Shown in pieces: positions 35,101 to 46,887 of a stretch of 64,000 nt of DNA. Position 1 is the first letter of the stretch. Each line of letters opens with the position of its first letter. Made by a program: the position numbers and the translations under genes. The notes beneath the pieces were generated by a model. It was given only the letters and a program-made list of their open reading frames with translations, was not told the DNA's origin and did not search any database. This DNA is from Hygrophila difformis. Lineage: Eukaryota > Streptophyta > Magnoliopsida > Lamiales > Acanthaceae. The stretch spans positions 46,040,191 through 46,104,190 of the forward strand of contig JAOANR010000013.1 in NCBI GenBank assembly GCA_030278955.1. Reading direction: 5' to 3'.

Positions 35101-36830
35101 AAATAATCTTCTAATAAAATGACAATCAATCATACACAACATTACATTTCAAGAACTGATTGATAAATAAAATCACAATAGACAATTATTTTATGAAGAA
35201 ATAAACATTGAACCAATCTGTTCGAATCGGAACACTTCATTAACAACGTAATTAGCCTCTCGCTAATATTACCAAAACAAATATACCTACATTCCGCAAA
35301 CAAAGGTGTTGCGTATGCAAATAAAGATTAGATACATAAAATATTTTTTTAAAAAAAAAATAAAAAGGAAAAAATCATTTGAGATTCTATTCACTTTAAC
35401 ATGAATTTGGATCTAACATGAATTTGGATCTTGCAATATTGAATGATTGCAGTGTAGACTTTAATTGCAGTTGTGCATTGCTGATTTTTCGATCTTCAAC
35501 ACACTTACAGGAGAAGAACTTCTGTAGAAGTCAAGTAACAAATTAGTTTTTATCAAGTAAAACTATACCTGTTTCAATATTCAATATTAAAAAAATAGAC
35601 TAATATTCACCAAAAAAAAAAATAGACTAAAAAAATCAATGCAAGCAAATGGTCGTAAACATCAAATAATTAAACAAATTAAAGCTAATGGCGTGTAGAA
35701 ATACTCAATTCATCATATCTGTAGCATATCAAATTTGAAGAGGAAGCTCTTTCATGCACTATCATTTCGATGGCTCTTTTGACAATTTGAAAGCACAGGT
35801 AATGATTATCCCAAGATCCTACAATTTTATCACTATAAATAAAATCTTAAATTTTAACAGAAACTACAAAAGAGTGTTTCAAATAGTAAGGAAAAAGAAA
35901 ACCTTACCTTGTGAGGACAACAACGGAGCGAGGCCAGAGCAGCGTACATGCCAGACAGCGGAGATGGAGAATGTTGCTGCAAAATGGAAACAAAAAATAA
36001 AGAATCATATCAGATCTAATAGTGGAGGATGGATGCATGAATAAGAAAGTGTGCAAAGGAGAAGGAAGATCATTACATAACTACAAACCAATAATAGAGG
36101 AATATGAAAAATAAAAGCAGATTAAATAAAACAGAATGAAAGGGTGGAAGATTGAAGCCGGATAGTGGTAAGATACATGAAATGTAGTGAACATATACAT
36201 AGGGGGAAATGGGAGGAAATGCTTTGTGGGGTGCGATTTCCATGTCATTTAGATTTAATTAATTGTTGGGGGGAAAATTTGGTGTGTGTGAGAGAAAATA
36301 ATAAAATATTGGAATGTGAGGGGGAAAATTTTGGGAGGGAAACTGTGTGTGTGAGGATTGCTATTACTTTTATCTATAGAGAGATTATAAGCTAGGATTC
36401 TACAAACACCACTTTAACATCTGCTAGTGAATAATTGAGTGCATTTGGGTAGATAGGTTGAAGCTCCCATGTGTTTCTCTAGTCTAGTTGATTAGATAGA
36501 AGTTCACCGGAAAGTAAGGATGTGTAAAGTGTGTTGATGTGTGATTCAACAATTTGTGAGCATCTAATGAAAACCTGGCTTTGTGCCCCAGATGCAGATC
36601 GGTGAATCGAACTGGGTGAACAATTTTCTGGTGTTCTCTGTTTTATTTTAACACTCTGTTCTGTTCATAGCTTCTGGTTCTTCATTGGTTGTTGACTGGT
36701 TGTTTGGATAACGCTTCGACAACAATTCCCCATTAATTTGTTATCTTAACAACTGGGAAACTACATACTCTGCATTGGTATTGGTTTTTGCCCATCTTGC
36801 TGTATTTTCTATTTCTTGGGGTCCTGTCAG
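32159..36830. other. AT-rich intergenic DNA with diverged dispersed repeats
   Basis: No convincing gene. A phrase ATATAATTTGAATATGTTCC plus AGAGACAATCATTAT recurs at about 32606-32675 and 34388-34455, with looser copies near 34780-34890. The stretch 33240-33480 is a diverged copy of 21350-21570. A less AT-rich patch at 35900-36350 has no recognisable protein. Confidence 0.45.
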
Positions 36831-37166
36831 GGTGTATTCATTAGATTTTAAAAAGTCTTTAAAAATTTAGGTGTATTCAATACAGATTTTAAAAACTTTT
36901 TAAAAATCTATGTGTATTCAATACAAATTTTAAAAAGTTTATAAAAATTTGAGGTATTCAACAGTCCATGGATTTTAAATCTACACAGATTTTAATGGAT
37001 TCTCTTTAAAAATATAACTAAACAAAATTTGACTAAAAACTCAAGATTTCTAAAAGTCAGCCAGACTACACAAAATCAATCAATTCTGAAAACTTAACGT
37101 AGAGGCTATGGACTTTCTAAATCCACTAACTTTTTAAAATTCATAAAAACCTGAATTGAATACACC
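36831..37166. mobile_element. MITE-like element with GGTGTATTCA ends
   Basis: Inverted ends GGTGTATTCA and TGAATACACC enclose 336 bp. Internally GTGTATTCAATACA plus ATTTTAAAAA recurs three times near the left end. I could not define a target duplication, so the superfamily is open. Confidence 0.55.
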
Positions 37167-37405
37167 TTCCTTAATTGGGTTATGCTCATTTTTCGACCAT
37201 ACATTATTGAGCAAAATTGTGACAGAAAAATGATGATAAAAAGAGACCGTCTTATAAAGGTATAAAGTAATCTCCCTAACCAAAATTTTCAGAATATAAA
37301 TATTGTATGATAAATGTTCACCTTAATTAATATGAGATAAATAAATTTAAACAAATTTAGTTTAGTTTTTTTCTATATAAATTTAAATAAAGTCAATTAT
37401 TTTTA

Positions 37406-37482
37406 CTTCCTCCATTCTTTAAAAATGTGTATTGAATTGCGTGAAAATATGAAATATTAAAATTTTTTGAATAGGGAGGTAG
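37406..37482. mobile_element. 77-bp mini-Stowaway
   Basis: Ends CTTCCTCCATTC and GAATAGGGAGGTAG with TA on both sides (37404-37405, 37483-37484). Its body (GTGTATTGAATTGCGTGAAA) matches the right part of the Stowaway family at 50940 and 49310, so it is an internally deleted derivative. Confidence 0.7.
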
Positions 37483-37596
37483 TAATAAATTAATATAGAA
37501 GTGATATATACCTATCTTTGATGTTCTCTTTTCGTTTTATTGTCCAACGATATAATTTAAGTCTTTCTTTCAGTTGTTCAAATAATTGGCGGATGG

Positions 37597-37780
37597 GGAT
37601 GTTGATTTAGCCCAAGTGGTTAAGTTCCTCAACTTCCAACGGAATGTTGGAGGTTCGATTCCCACCAGCCCCCGATCCCCTCAATTTATTTCCCTTTTAT
37701 ATTTGTGTGGCATTGGCTCCCGGCCCACCACCCCTTTTCAAGGCCTTCAATGACTCCTCCAAAAAAAAAATAATAATAAT
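37597..37780 (+). mobile_element. tRNA-derived SINE, copy 1
   Basis: The head has pol III box A TAGCCCAAGTGG (37608-37619) and box B GGTTCGATTCC (37652-37662), then a body and an A-tail with TAA repeats. The target duplication AATAATTGGCGGATGG is exact (37581-37596, 37781-37796). The head is close to a tRNA fold, but the body after box B and the tail identify it as a SINE. Confidence 0.88.
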
Positions 37781-39611
37781 AATAATTGGCGGATGGATAT
37801 ATACTCAGTCTCATACCACATATGTATGTAAGTAAGTATAACATATATATATATATATATATACACTAGGATTCTTCGGTGGCGCGCGCCACGCAGCGCG
37901 CACCCGGTGAAGAAAAAATATTATGGAAAACTATAATAAGACATTCAAAACTAAAATAAAAGCAAAGCTAAGATAAATTTAACTGTAAATTTAGGTTATA
38001 AGAATCAACTTGTAACTAAGCTATCTCAAGAAAATTTAAGAACATAATTTAAGAAAACCAGTTCCTCAAATAACAAGTTCAATCTAGAATTACAATCTAG
38101 AAAAATATGGAAGAAAAGAGAGAATGTTTCGAAACAAAAAATGATGATAACATGGTGAATAGTCAAATAGGGATATCAGTTTTGCACCTCATAATTAGAA
38201 ATTGGCTGATTGCAAGCATGACAACGGAAGCATTCTGGATGTGAAACAACTCCCATGCAGCTCAAATATATCTTCCATGGTCAATTTCCCAATTGCAGCG
38301 AGCACAGAATCAACAAAGAAAGTGAACACAAATAAATTTGCTCACAAGTAGATCTATTACCGATTAAGTTATGATTTCCCGAACAAAGTGAAACAGATGA
38401 CTGGGAACCTAGAGACCAACAGGGGAAAAAAAAAAAAAAAAGTCATGATTTTCCCAAATAAATGCGATTAAAAGGATTCCAAAATTTTTCAGAATGGCAG
38501 TGCAATTCTGCAACCGCAAACATGGAAACAAATATTAAAAAGGGGTATGATGTGGCCTAAACTTTCGAACTTGGAAACAAAGTGAAACAGATGACTCAGA
38601 ACCTAGAAACAAACAGAAAAACGTAATAAGGTAATAGGAATTTCAGAGTTATACAGTACGACAGCAACAATTCCTTGGTTTCATTTCTGCCTCAGGAGTT
38701 AAAAAAAAAATAAATAAATAAATAGAATGAATATCGACATAAACTAATCAACACAAGATCTTCGGAGATATTACAATTAAAAGGAAACAGAGCAAGACGC
38801 AATGGAAATTGAAGTTACCTTATGGAGAGAAGCAGGGGAAGGAGATTCAAGTGAAGTCACCATGGGAGAGCTTTGATATTAACAAATAACAATGAGAACC
38901 AAGTCAGTAAGCGCAATACAGATGGTTAAACGAAGCCACTGTAAGATCAGAGTATTCACCAAATAGAAACATCGACGGGACTTCTATGAACACTGTAAGC
39001 TCAGAGTATTTCCCACATATGTAATAGAAACTAATTTCTCCATCAAAACCCCATGTTAAACGAAGCCAAAGTTTCCGCTAACCATCTGCAAAATATTCCC
39101 AATATACCAATAAAGCAAGAACCTGGGAAAAAGTAGCATATATGTTGTAATAAAAAAACGCAAGGTCTTAAAGTGTCTGATGATGCACCTTCCAAAAAAT
39201 TCAGAAGTAAATGGTAAAAGCAAGAGACAAACAGAGGAATGGAAAAAAGGAATAATCTAATGGGAGCTAAATAACCAACCGGTTGCACGGAGAAAAAGAT
39301 AAATAGAATATCACTCGTAACAAAAAATCTAAACTTGAGTGTACGCCATTTCCTATAGCAAAGGCCTGCACTTGTAACTCGTAAGTAATATGGAGCTTTG
39401 CAGGTTGTTCCGCTATGAGGCAATTCTACACCCTAATTAGATGGTGAATGTTGACAAGAAAAAGTGTATGGTAAAAAGAATACAATTTTAAAAATAAAAA
39501 ATCACATTTATCGAACAAATGTATTAAACTGATCTTCAGGCATAAAATGATCATCACTGTATTGATGGCAAAACTGGCCAGTGGCCACCAATACAAAAGT
39601 CATGTACTCAC

Positions 39612-39785
39612 GTACAACCTGAAAAGCAGCTCCACGGCATTGCTTGCATCATCTGATTTCATAAAATCATCAACAATGAAACCATCTGACCTATATTTTT
39701 CAAGGGAAAATTCTGTCCAATACAAGAGGCCAACAAAACTAAGAGTGGTAAAAACCACAAAAATGGACAAGAAGTTGAGACCCAT
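39612..39785 (-). pseudogene. Captured exon 1 of RIN2/RIN3-like RING E3 ligase
   Basis: Begins MGLNFLSIFVVFTTLSFVGL and continues with YWTEFSLEKYRSDGFI and ASNAVELLFRLY. This parallels the N-terminus of Arabidopsis RIN2/RIN3 (membrane-anchored RING E3 ligases acting with RPM1), where a first transmembrane helix is followed by a similar linker. The frame ends at a strong splice donor, TAC|GTGAGT (donor at 39611). The following exons, with further membrane spans and the RING, are not found within the Helitron, so only exon 1 and its leader were captured. Identification rests on remembered family similarity. Confidence 0.6.
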
Positions 39786-39801
39786 TGAAAATTAATATAC
39801 A

Positions 39802-40014
39802 GAGCCCTTCCAATGAATCCGAAAACCGCCAAAGCCCAAACTTTTCATGAGAAAAACAAGGGCTTTTATCATTTTCTCAAAACCAACCACCATATCCAAC
39901 ACATCGAAACTGGATATATTTTAGGTTTTAAAGTAAAAAAAAGAACCCTATAAATTATTTTGTAATATCTTGTCTCACAGCAGCTCCTGCAAAAATGAGC
40001 AACAATTCAAACCC
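39802..40014 (-). repeat. 213-bp direct duplication, copy 1
   Basis: Same length as 41249-41461 with about five differences. Lies immediately upstream of the RIN2/3-like exon, so it is probably that gene's leader or promoter. Confidence 0.9.
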
Positions 40015-40984
40015 ATCAATCTCTGACTTTAGAATCTCTGAAAAATGTATGAAGCAAAAATGGACAAGAAAGTTTCCAGGAATAAAAACCAAGGAGCTCT
40101 AAGAAAAGACAGTCCCATCAATCTTTAGTTACAAATCAGCAAGATGCATAAGAAATTTGAACAACTTTTGTAATTCGTTTGTTTGAAATATTGAAGACAA
40201 ACAATTTTTTGAGGGGTAAAAGATTGAAGACAACAAAGTCACAAATAAACTACTACACCTGTACTCAAAGGGGAGTGACATAAATAAAAACCTAGAACTT
40301 TTACTTTAATAATGTAAAACCCCCATTTTTGGCATAAAGGGAGGCAGGGTGTTACTACCAGTCTGCCAGCTTGGAAGTAAAGTTCATTCATGACTTCGAA
40401 CTTTCACCGCTTATCTATTAATAAAGGTTTTTTTTCTATTTGTTAATGGGGCCTAGAGCTAGGACAGAGGCTTTCGAAAGTAAAAGTTGATCTAACAAAT
40501 ATATAAATCAACATGAGCTCTTTTCTAGTGGACTGACGCACACCCTAGGAGACTTCCAATGAGGTCACTCATCCGAGAAATATAAGTAAAAATTCCCATC
40601 CAAAAAGAAATGCATGTACTAAAAATGTTGAATTACAATAGAACAAAATTAATAAAACTCGCCTATCTTATTATCCAATAGAATATCATCAAAGCCAAGT
40701 TCACTTTAGTTCATAATAATAATAATTTCTACTTCTCAACAGAAAGTGATTATCTAAAAACATCTAAGCAAATGCACACCCCACATACGCAAGCTGCTTC
40801 CTGTTATGTGCATAACTAAAACTGCCACGACATATCATTGGTGAAAAGATAAATAAATCAAACAATCAGGGTGGACAAATTTTACAAAAGAAAAGAAGCA
40901 TGACAACTTATGACAGGCATTCATAGTTAGAATCTGGCAATATAAAAAAGCAACAAAGTAGAAATGTGTAAGAGGTTCAATTAC
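40015..40984. other. Helitron interior, possible old LTR piece
   Basis: No gene. At about 40316 TGTAAAACCCCCATTTTTGG followed by a GGGTGTTAC motif resembles an LTR end, but no second end was found. Confidence 0.35.
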
Positions 40985-41248
40985 CAGTCGCCACATCAAC
41001 CACAACAGGGCGGCCATAGTTCCTCCTGGAATTGTTTTTCGCCTGGAAGAAGAATTGGTCAGCAGTCAACAAATACATGAATCCACACTAAGGCATACAT
41101 TAAAACACATTAAACACAATAAATAACAATGAGAAATGGACAGTGATATGATGTACTTGTGCAAATGCTCTCGGTGAAGAAATAACAACATCATCATCAA
41201 TTGCTTCTACATCAATTGGTGCAGGCAGCAGTATAGAAACTCCTTCTT
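40985..41248 (-). pseudogene. Captured exons resembling plant RNF4-like RING protein
   Basis: Two exon-like pieces on the minus strand. The first (41157-41248) is open and reads APIDVEAIDDDVVISSPRAF, ending AQ at donor CAA|GTACAT. The second (40985-41043) follows an acceptor TTCTTCCAG and reads AKNNSRRNYGRPVVVDVATG, ending at donor G|GTAATT. They join in phase. The IDVEAIDDDV-SSPRAFA block resembles the N-terminal acidic (SUMO-interacting-like) segment of plant RNF4-type RING proteins; no RING domain follows here. The first exon starts exactly where the second copy of the 213-bp repeat ends, a chimeric junction. Confidence 0.5.
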
Positions 41249-41461
41249 GAGCCCTTCCAGTGAATCCGAAAACTGCCAAAGCCCAAACTTTTCATGAGAA
41301 AAACAAGGGCTTTTATCATTTTCTCAACACCAACCACCATATCCAACACATCGAAACTGGATGTATTTTAGGTTTTAAAGTAAAAAAAAGAACCCTATAA
41401 ATTATTTTGTAATATCCTGTCTCACAGCAGCTCCTGCAAAAATGAGCAACAATTCAAACCC
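41249..41461 (-). repeat. 213-bp direct duplication, copy 2
   Basis: Copy of 39802-40014, here fused to the RNF4-like exon instead of the RIN2/3-like exon. Confidence 0.9.
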
Positions 41462-42291
41462 TTTTTACCGAGATGCATAAGCCCCAGAATAACCCTAATT
41501 TATACAATTAAACCAAAACCAAGCATGATGAACACCAAAAATAAAATTAAGGCAATAAAATAGAGTCAACACCAACAAACAAGCGAAGAACGCTAAAAAA
41601 AGTTTAAAATTTCCCGGAATATCAAAACCCATCAATAAACTCACCGCAGCCGCTCGAACCTGCGCAGATGGAGGCTGCTTCTGTACAGGAAGCGCAGAAG
41701 GTGACCCTGGTATCCTGCCGCTTTTGCTGACGGCGGGGAGGGGGAAGAGCGGAGGGCTGAGACCGGAGGCGCAGGGCGGAGCGTCGAGGCGGGACCGAGC
41801 AGCGTACCACCGACCCACCCTTTACACCAGTGATGTGGCCACGAGCAACGCGAGGGCGGCGCAAGGACACAGCCAATTTCATACCCAATCACTGCATTTC
41901 ATCCCCAATTTTGAGGCCCCAACACTTTAACCGTAAAATTAGAGTGAATCCTTACCTTAACGAGCTCCTGCCGAGAGGGAGAATGAGACGAAGGGCTGCG
42001 AAGGGGACTGGAAACCAGAGGCTGAAAGAGGCGAGCACACAGAGAATTTGAAGCCGAGGGAATTGGGGATGGGAAGATTCATAAAAATGGTACCGGCCGA
42101 GGAGCACACAATTGGGGATGGGAAACAAAATTAGGTCAAATGAAACGCAGGGACAGCGATGAAGAGGCGGCGGATGCGTGGCAGCGCTTCAACCAAAGAA
42201 TGTGCGACGGTAGGGGCGGATTCTGAAAATACGACGTGGAGGTGCCAGTGCCGAATCTGACGGGCCGAAATATTCCACCCACAGCCGCACC

Positions 42292-42520
42292 GGCGAACAA
42301 TCGGGCGATCCGGCTGTGACGGAAAAAATATTGGGGATTTAAACAGAATAATGCAGATAAGGAATTGGGGAAAGCACCGAGCGAACAATCGGGCGATCCG
42401 GCTGTGAGATAAGGAATTGGGGAAAGCACCGAGCGAACAATCGGGCGATCCGGCTGTGACGGAAAAAGGATTGGGGATTTAAACAGAATAACGCAGATAA
42501 GGAATTGGGGAAATAGGCAA
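42292..42520. repeat. GC-rich tandem repeat in Helitron
   Basis: Units starting CGAACAATCGGGCGATCC recur at about 42293, 42382 and 42433, with shared parts GATAAGGAATTGGGG. Lies near the proposed Helitron 5' end. Confidence 0.8.
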
Positions 42521-42774
42521 GAGACGAGGTTTTGGGGAAATAGGCAAGAAGAAAATGCGAAGGCAAGAAGGGCAAATCGGGCAATTCAACCCTACATTTA
42601 CTATTCCTCCCAACAGTAACCAGGCATTGCATATATATATATATTAGATTAGATTAGATATTGGAAAGAAACCCCTATTAGTAGAATTAAAAATTGAATA
42701 TTTATTTATTTTATTGTAGGAAAAATAAATAAAGGGATAATCACATGGAAAAGACTCAAAATAATTTTTATTTA

Positions 42775-42947
42775 GGGGATGAGGACTTAGCCCAAGTGGT
42801 TAAGTTCCTCGACTTCCAACGGAAAGTTGGAGGTTCGATTCCCCAACGGCCCATATCCCTAACTTTTATTCCCCTTGTAATTTGTATGGGATGAGCTTCC
42901 ACCACCCCTTTCCTCCTAGTCTATACAGGCTGTTCAAAAAAAAAAAA
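42775..42947 (+). mobile_element. tRNA-derived SINE, copy 2
   Basis: Same family as 37597-37780, with box A TAGCCCAAGTGG (42788-42799), box B GGTTCGATTCC (42832-42842) and an A-tail. The imperfect target duplication TAATTTTTATTTA/TAGTTTCTATTTA (42762-42774, 42948-42960) suggests an older insertion. Block A at about 10197 shows the empty site CTTTTTATTTATGATT. Confidence 0.88.
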
Positions 42948-43047
42948 TAGTTTCTATTTATGATTAAACTCTCTTCCACTAATTCATAGAAAATGTACCA
43001 TTTATAGTGAATAAAATAAATCTCAATAACTTAACTAATTCCTAATA

Positions 43048-46000
43048 CTAGCATTTTTTGCCCGCGCGTTGCGCACGGGCGTATTGCTTTCTTATTATGA
43101 ATAGAACTAATATATATTTTTTTAGTTGAATGAACAAAATAAATACGTAGAAGTATACAATTTGGAATTCATAGTCAATGATAATTTTAGAGATAATGGT
43201 CTAGAGTTTAGAGATATAAAGTTAAAAGTTAAGGAGGAATAGAGTTTATAATTTAACAATCAAATTTAGGATTTCATTGTTAAAATGAAACATATTTATT
43301 ATAAATTAGATATTTTAACATCCCATTATCCCTCGACCCTCCTCCCATTATGTGAATTTTCTTGAATGATATAACAATTTTCTAATAATTCAATTCCCTC
43401 TCCTATCCACATGATCTATTAAATAATTTGATTCCACAATACTAAAGCTAAATAAACTCGAAACCTAGCCTGCTTGGTTGAAAGTGGGAACCAAGTATTT
43501 TCTCAACCAACTTATAGAATTTTTGATACAACTTCTCCACCTGCCATCAACAAAACATTCATTATCACTCCTAAATGATACAATTTCATATCAGAAATGT
43601 TTTTAGTTGATATTTAGTGAAAACAATCATCAGGACAACCAAAAATTTTCAACACAGGCAAATTCCTATCTCCACTCCAGGTAGAGCAATTCAAGTTATG
43701 CTTATAATAATAGTATAGTTTTTGTAATAGTTAGTGAGAATTATGTGTGAATGCCAATCATCAACTCTCCAAGGATAAAATGAAAATCAATAATTACATT
43801 AATGAGATTTGGCACACACCTTATAAATCAACTCCTCAATTTGTTCATCATGATCAATTGAATCTTTGGCCATTCAATCGACGGAACAACAGAAGTGAAC
43901 ACTAATGCAATGCCTTTAGCTGTAAAAGAAATAGTCAATTTAGCATTTAAGAAAACTTTTTACCCATTTGCTCCATTGGGCACAAATAATGACCAAGCAA
44001 TTGGTAGAGCTTAACATTTCTTTGTTCAAATTATGTTCCTGCAAGAGGGTGGTAGAAATTAGAATTACTACATTATCCAATATTTTATGTTTATATGCTC
44101 CAAGGAAACTCACTATTAACATGTGGATACTTTGTCGAGCATGGCTTCAATGGTGAAGCTGCATCTTTTGTAGAAAGTTCATCAAATTTTGAATATCCGT
44201 TCTACTCAATTCTTTGATTTTATTATTCTGAATAAAATTAAAAGGTTGTTCTTTGGGGCATTAAATCAAACACAATGATATGAATGCCAATATAATACCC
44301 TTAAGTGTAAAAATCGAGAGTATGCATGCATAGCCAGAATAAATTATCCAAGCAATCCACACAGCTCTTGAAGCGAGTCACTATTGGCATTGAAGTAAAG
44401 TTAGTAGAGAAAACCTCGGATCGTTTGGTGAGGCAGAGGATGAGAGGAACATAGAAAAGAACAGATGAATTTATTGATGTTTATCTATTATTATTATTTT
44501 TTTTTTGCTGATGACGTGTTTGATTATATGGCATTACTCAGCAGCTATCAATCTACCTGCTTGTTTTAATAAGAGCATTTGATCTAAAAATGAGCGTATA
44601 ATGATTGAACTTATATGAGGTTTTAAAATGAGAATATAATTTTTTTTTTCTTTTTGAATTACATGAGATTCAAGTCTTTTGTTTATGTTTTCGATTTTTT
44701 TTTCTTTTTTCTCTTTGCCCGCCTTCTCAGACTTGTTCACAAAAAAAGGCTTTTGCTTAAAATAGTAGTTGGAATGCATGTAACAAAAATTTAAAAGGGA
44801 AATAAATGAGAGAATAAGACGATTGAAGAAAAATTCAAAGACACAACCAAATGAACATAACATAAAATAAATTATTTTTAATGTTAAAAACCTAAATATA
44901 AATAGTTTCACTTTCATATCTAAAATAATGAGCGCAAGTGGAAAACTTGATAAGTTTAGTATTGTATGTTTATATTTATGATAAATATTCACTTTAGATT
45001 ATTCTTTGTAAAAAATAAAATGGTTAATATGTTTGATTGAAAGTTTATATTCACATGTTTTGTATCATGTTTGAACGTCATCATCACTTAAAAAAAATAT
45101 TAGAGCTTTTGGATAAAAATATTGCTACAATCCAAAACTAATTATGATTCCCACAAATCTTCACAATTATTTATACTAAAATACTTCTTATATCCTTTTA
45201 CAATATAAATTATTTATATATAAAAAATTTGTATAAAAATTTACTTTGAATTTCATATACATATATATTTATATTGAAATAAAATAAGGATTAAGGATAT
45301 TATGTCTAAAAGTTAAACTATGATACGTGTTAGTCTTTTTTTTTTCATTTTCTTTCTTTTCTTCTTAAGAAAGAAAAAAAAATTATGTAGAATTTGGCTA
45401 AAATGGTATGGAATTTTTAAGTGATTAGTTATTTTATATTATCAATTTTTTTTAATGTCAGTTTAATGTTTACACCATATTTTTAATGAAATATTTATAT
45501 TTAAAATATTTCATTGATTAAAAATGTTTGAAATCTATTATTTTAAATTCCTTATATTGATATAGGATTCTATTTTAGACACATATTTTTAACTAATTAT
45601 ATTTATTTATTAATATTATAATATGTTAATATTTCTTAAATACTCCTATACTATTATATATTTGATCAAAGAATTAATATTATATAGTTTATTTGATATG
45701 ATAAATATATTTACTATAATTTAAAAACATATATTTACTTCATTTATACTGTTTAATTTCAATATTAAGCTAGGTAAAAAAATTGGGATATAAAATTTAT
45801 TAAATTTTTATAGTTCACAACATTTCTTAAATTTAGTTATTCAATATATTTTGAATGAAATACTTTTTTAAAAAATATCATAATTATATTCCTTTTATTG
45901 ATACAGGATTATATATTTTATACAGATAAATTTTTAATCTAATTAAATTTATTTAATTATATTATAATATTATTTTTTACAAAATTATATGTATAAAAAG

Positions 46001-46466
46001 TATACATAAAAAATAATTTATATTATATGTATCAGAAAATAATTTATATTATATGTATCAATATTATTTGATACAATATTATATATAGGTCACCAAAAAA
46101 AATAATTTATATATATATGAAGTATGTATCAAAAAAATTGTTATATTAATAGATAGATTTATATATGCAATTAAAATAATTTATATAAAAAGAATTATAT
46201 CTTTTAAAATATATATGAAGATTTTCACACTGACTTTGTTATATTAATAGATTGATTTATTTCTAAACTTAGATATTGGTGACGTGGTCGATGACATGGC
46301 ATTACTTAGCAATTACTCAGCATCTATGTGTCTTTGCAAGAGCCGTTGATTTAAAAATGAGTCCATAATGACTGATTAACCCTGAAAATTAAGAAGGATA
46401 GATTAATTTTAATAAGGACAAAAGAGTCTGCACATACCAAAAAGTATTCAGGATTTATTATATAGA
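43048..46466 (-). mobile_element. Non-autonomous Helitron, 3419 bp
   Basis: The minus-strand 3' end is a hairpin (GCCCGCGCG-TTG-CGCACGGGC, 43060-43080), 8 nt, then CTAG next to T. The 5' end is TCTATATAATAAATCC next to A (46466/46467). The flanks join to the uninterrupted sequence of blocks A (about 10290) and C (about 54285), proving both ends. No Rep/helicase frame. The AT-rich interior has no identifiable gene. A copy of the 5' subterminal region (GTGACGTGG..CATGGCATTACT, 46270-46375) recurs at about 44511-44640. Confidence 0.88.
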
Positions 46467-46804
46467 TTTGCATAGAATCCGATTTCCAAACAAACCAAAT
46501 CTTTGACTCTTCAATTAATCGGTGTATATTAATCGCACCATTTATAAAATTAAAATATATTTTTATGAACATATCACCTCCTACTCTCTATTCTCCAATA
46601 AATGACATTACCTAATGATAGGTGTGGACAATTGTGGCACATACCCCACTTTCCACTCGTCAATGTCTTGCCATTGATCTCTAATACTCTCATCAGCCTA
46701 TATTTAGTCCCGATATAAAATTTGACCCATATGATGGGTTAGGGATATCCGTTCTCAATTCACCGCAATTCTCTCCTCCCTAAATGAACTTATTTCCAAA
46801 TCTA

Positions 46805-46814
46805 TCTATAAATT
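46805..46814 (+). promoter_or_regulatory. TATA box of small gene copy B
   Basis: CTATAAATTG at the same place relative to the ATG as in copies A and C. Confidence 0.62.
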
Positions 46815-46887
46815 GGAATTTTGGTTTCATTTTTGCCATATTTAAAAGCTTTTCATCTTTGCGACAATTATATATCATATTTTTACC

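Larger units (their letters stand above)
37866..42658 (-). mobile_element. Helitron carrying captured exons
   Basis: The minus-strand 3' end is a GC-rich hairpin (37878-37904), a short spacer and CTAG followed by T. The proposed 5' end is TCTAATCTAATC preceded by A at 42658/42659, where homology to block A begins. About 4.8 kb. No Rep or helicase frame, so non-autonomous. It contains fragments of at least two host genes in the element's own orientation, a 213-bp direct duplication and a GC-rich tandem repeat. The 3' end is firm; the 5' end is less so because TCTAA is itself repeated there. Confidence 0.68.

Noticed and set aside
35754..36044. 96-residue frame near 35.8 kb
   Set aside because: No recognisable motif, no supporting promoter or homology; treated as chance.
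37597..37672. Possible tRNA gene (box A, box B, tRNA-like ends)
   Set aside because: Exact 16-bp target duplication, extra body and A-tail, plus a second copy at 42775, show that it is a SINE.
44534..44992. 152-residue minus-strand frame in the Helitron
   Set aside because: Very AT-rich, composition dominated by Ile, Lys, Phe and Asn, no recognisable domain; likely chance.
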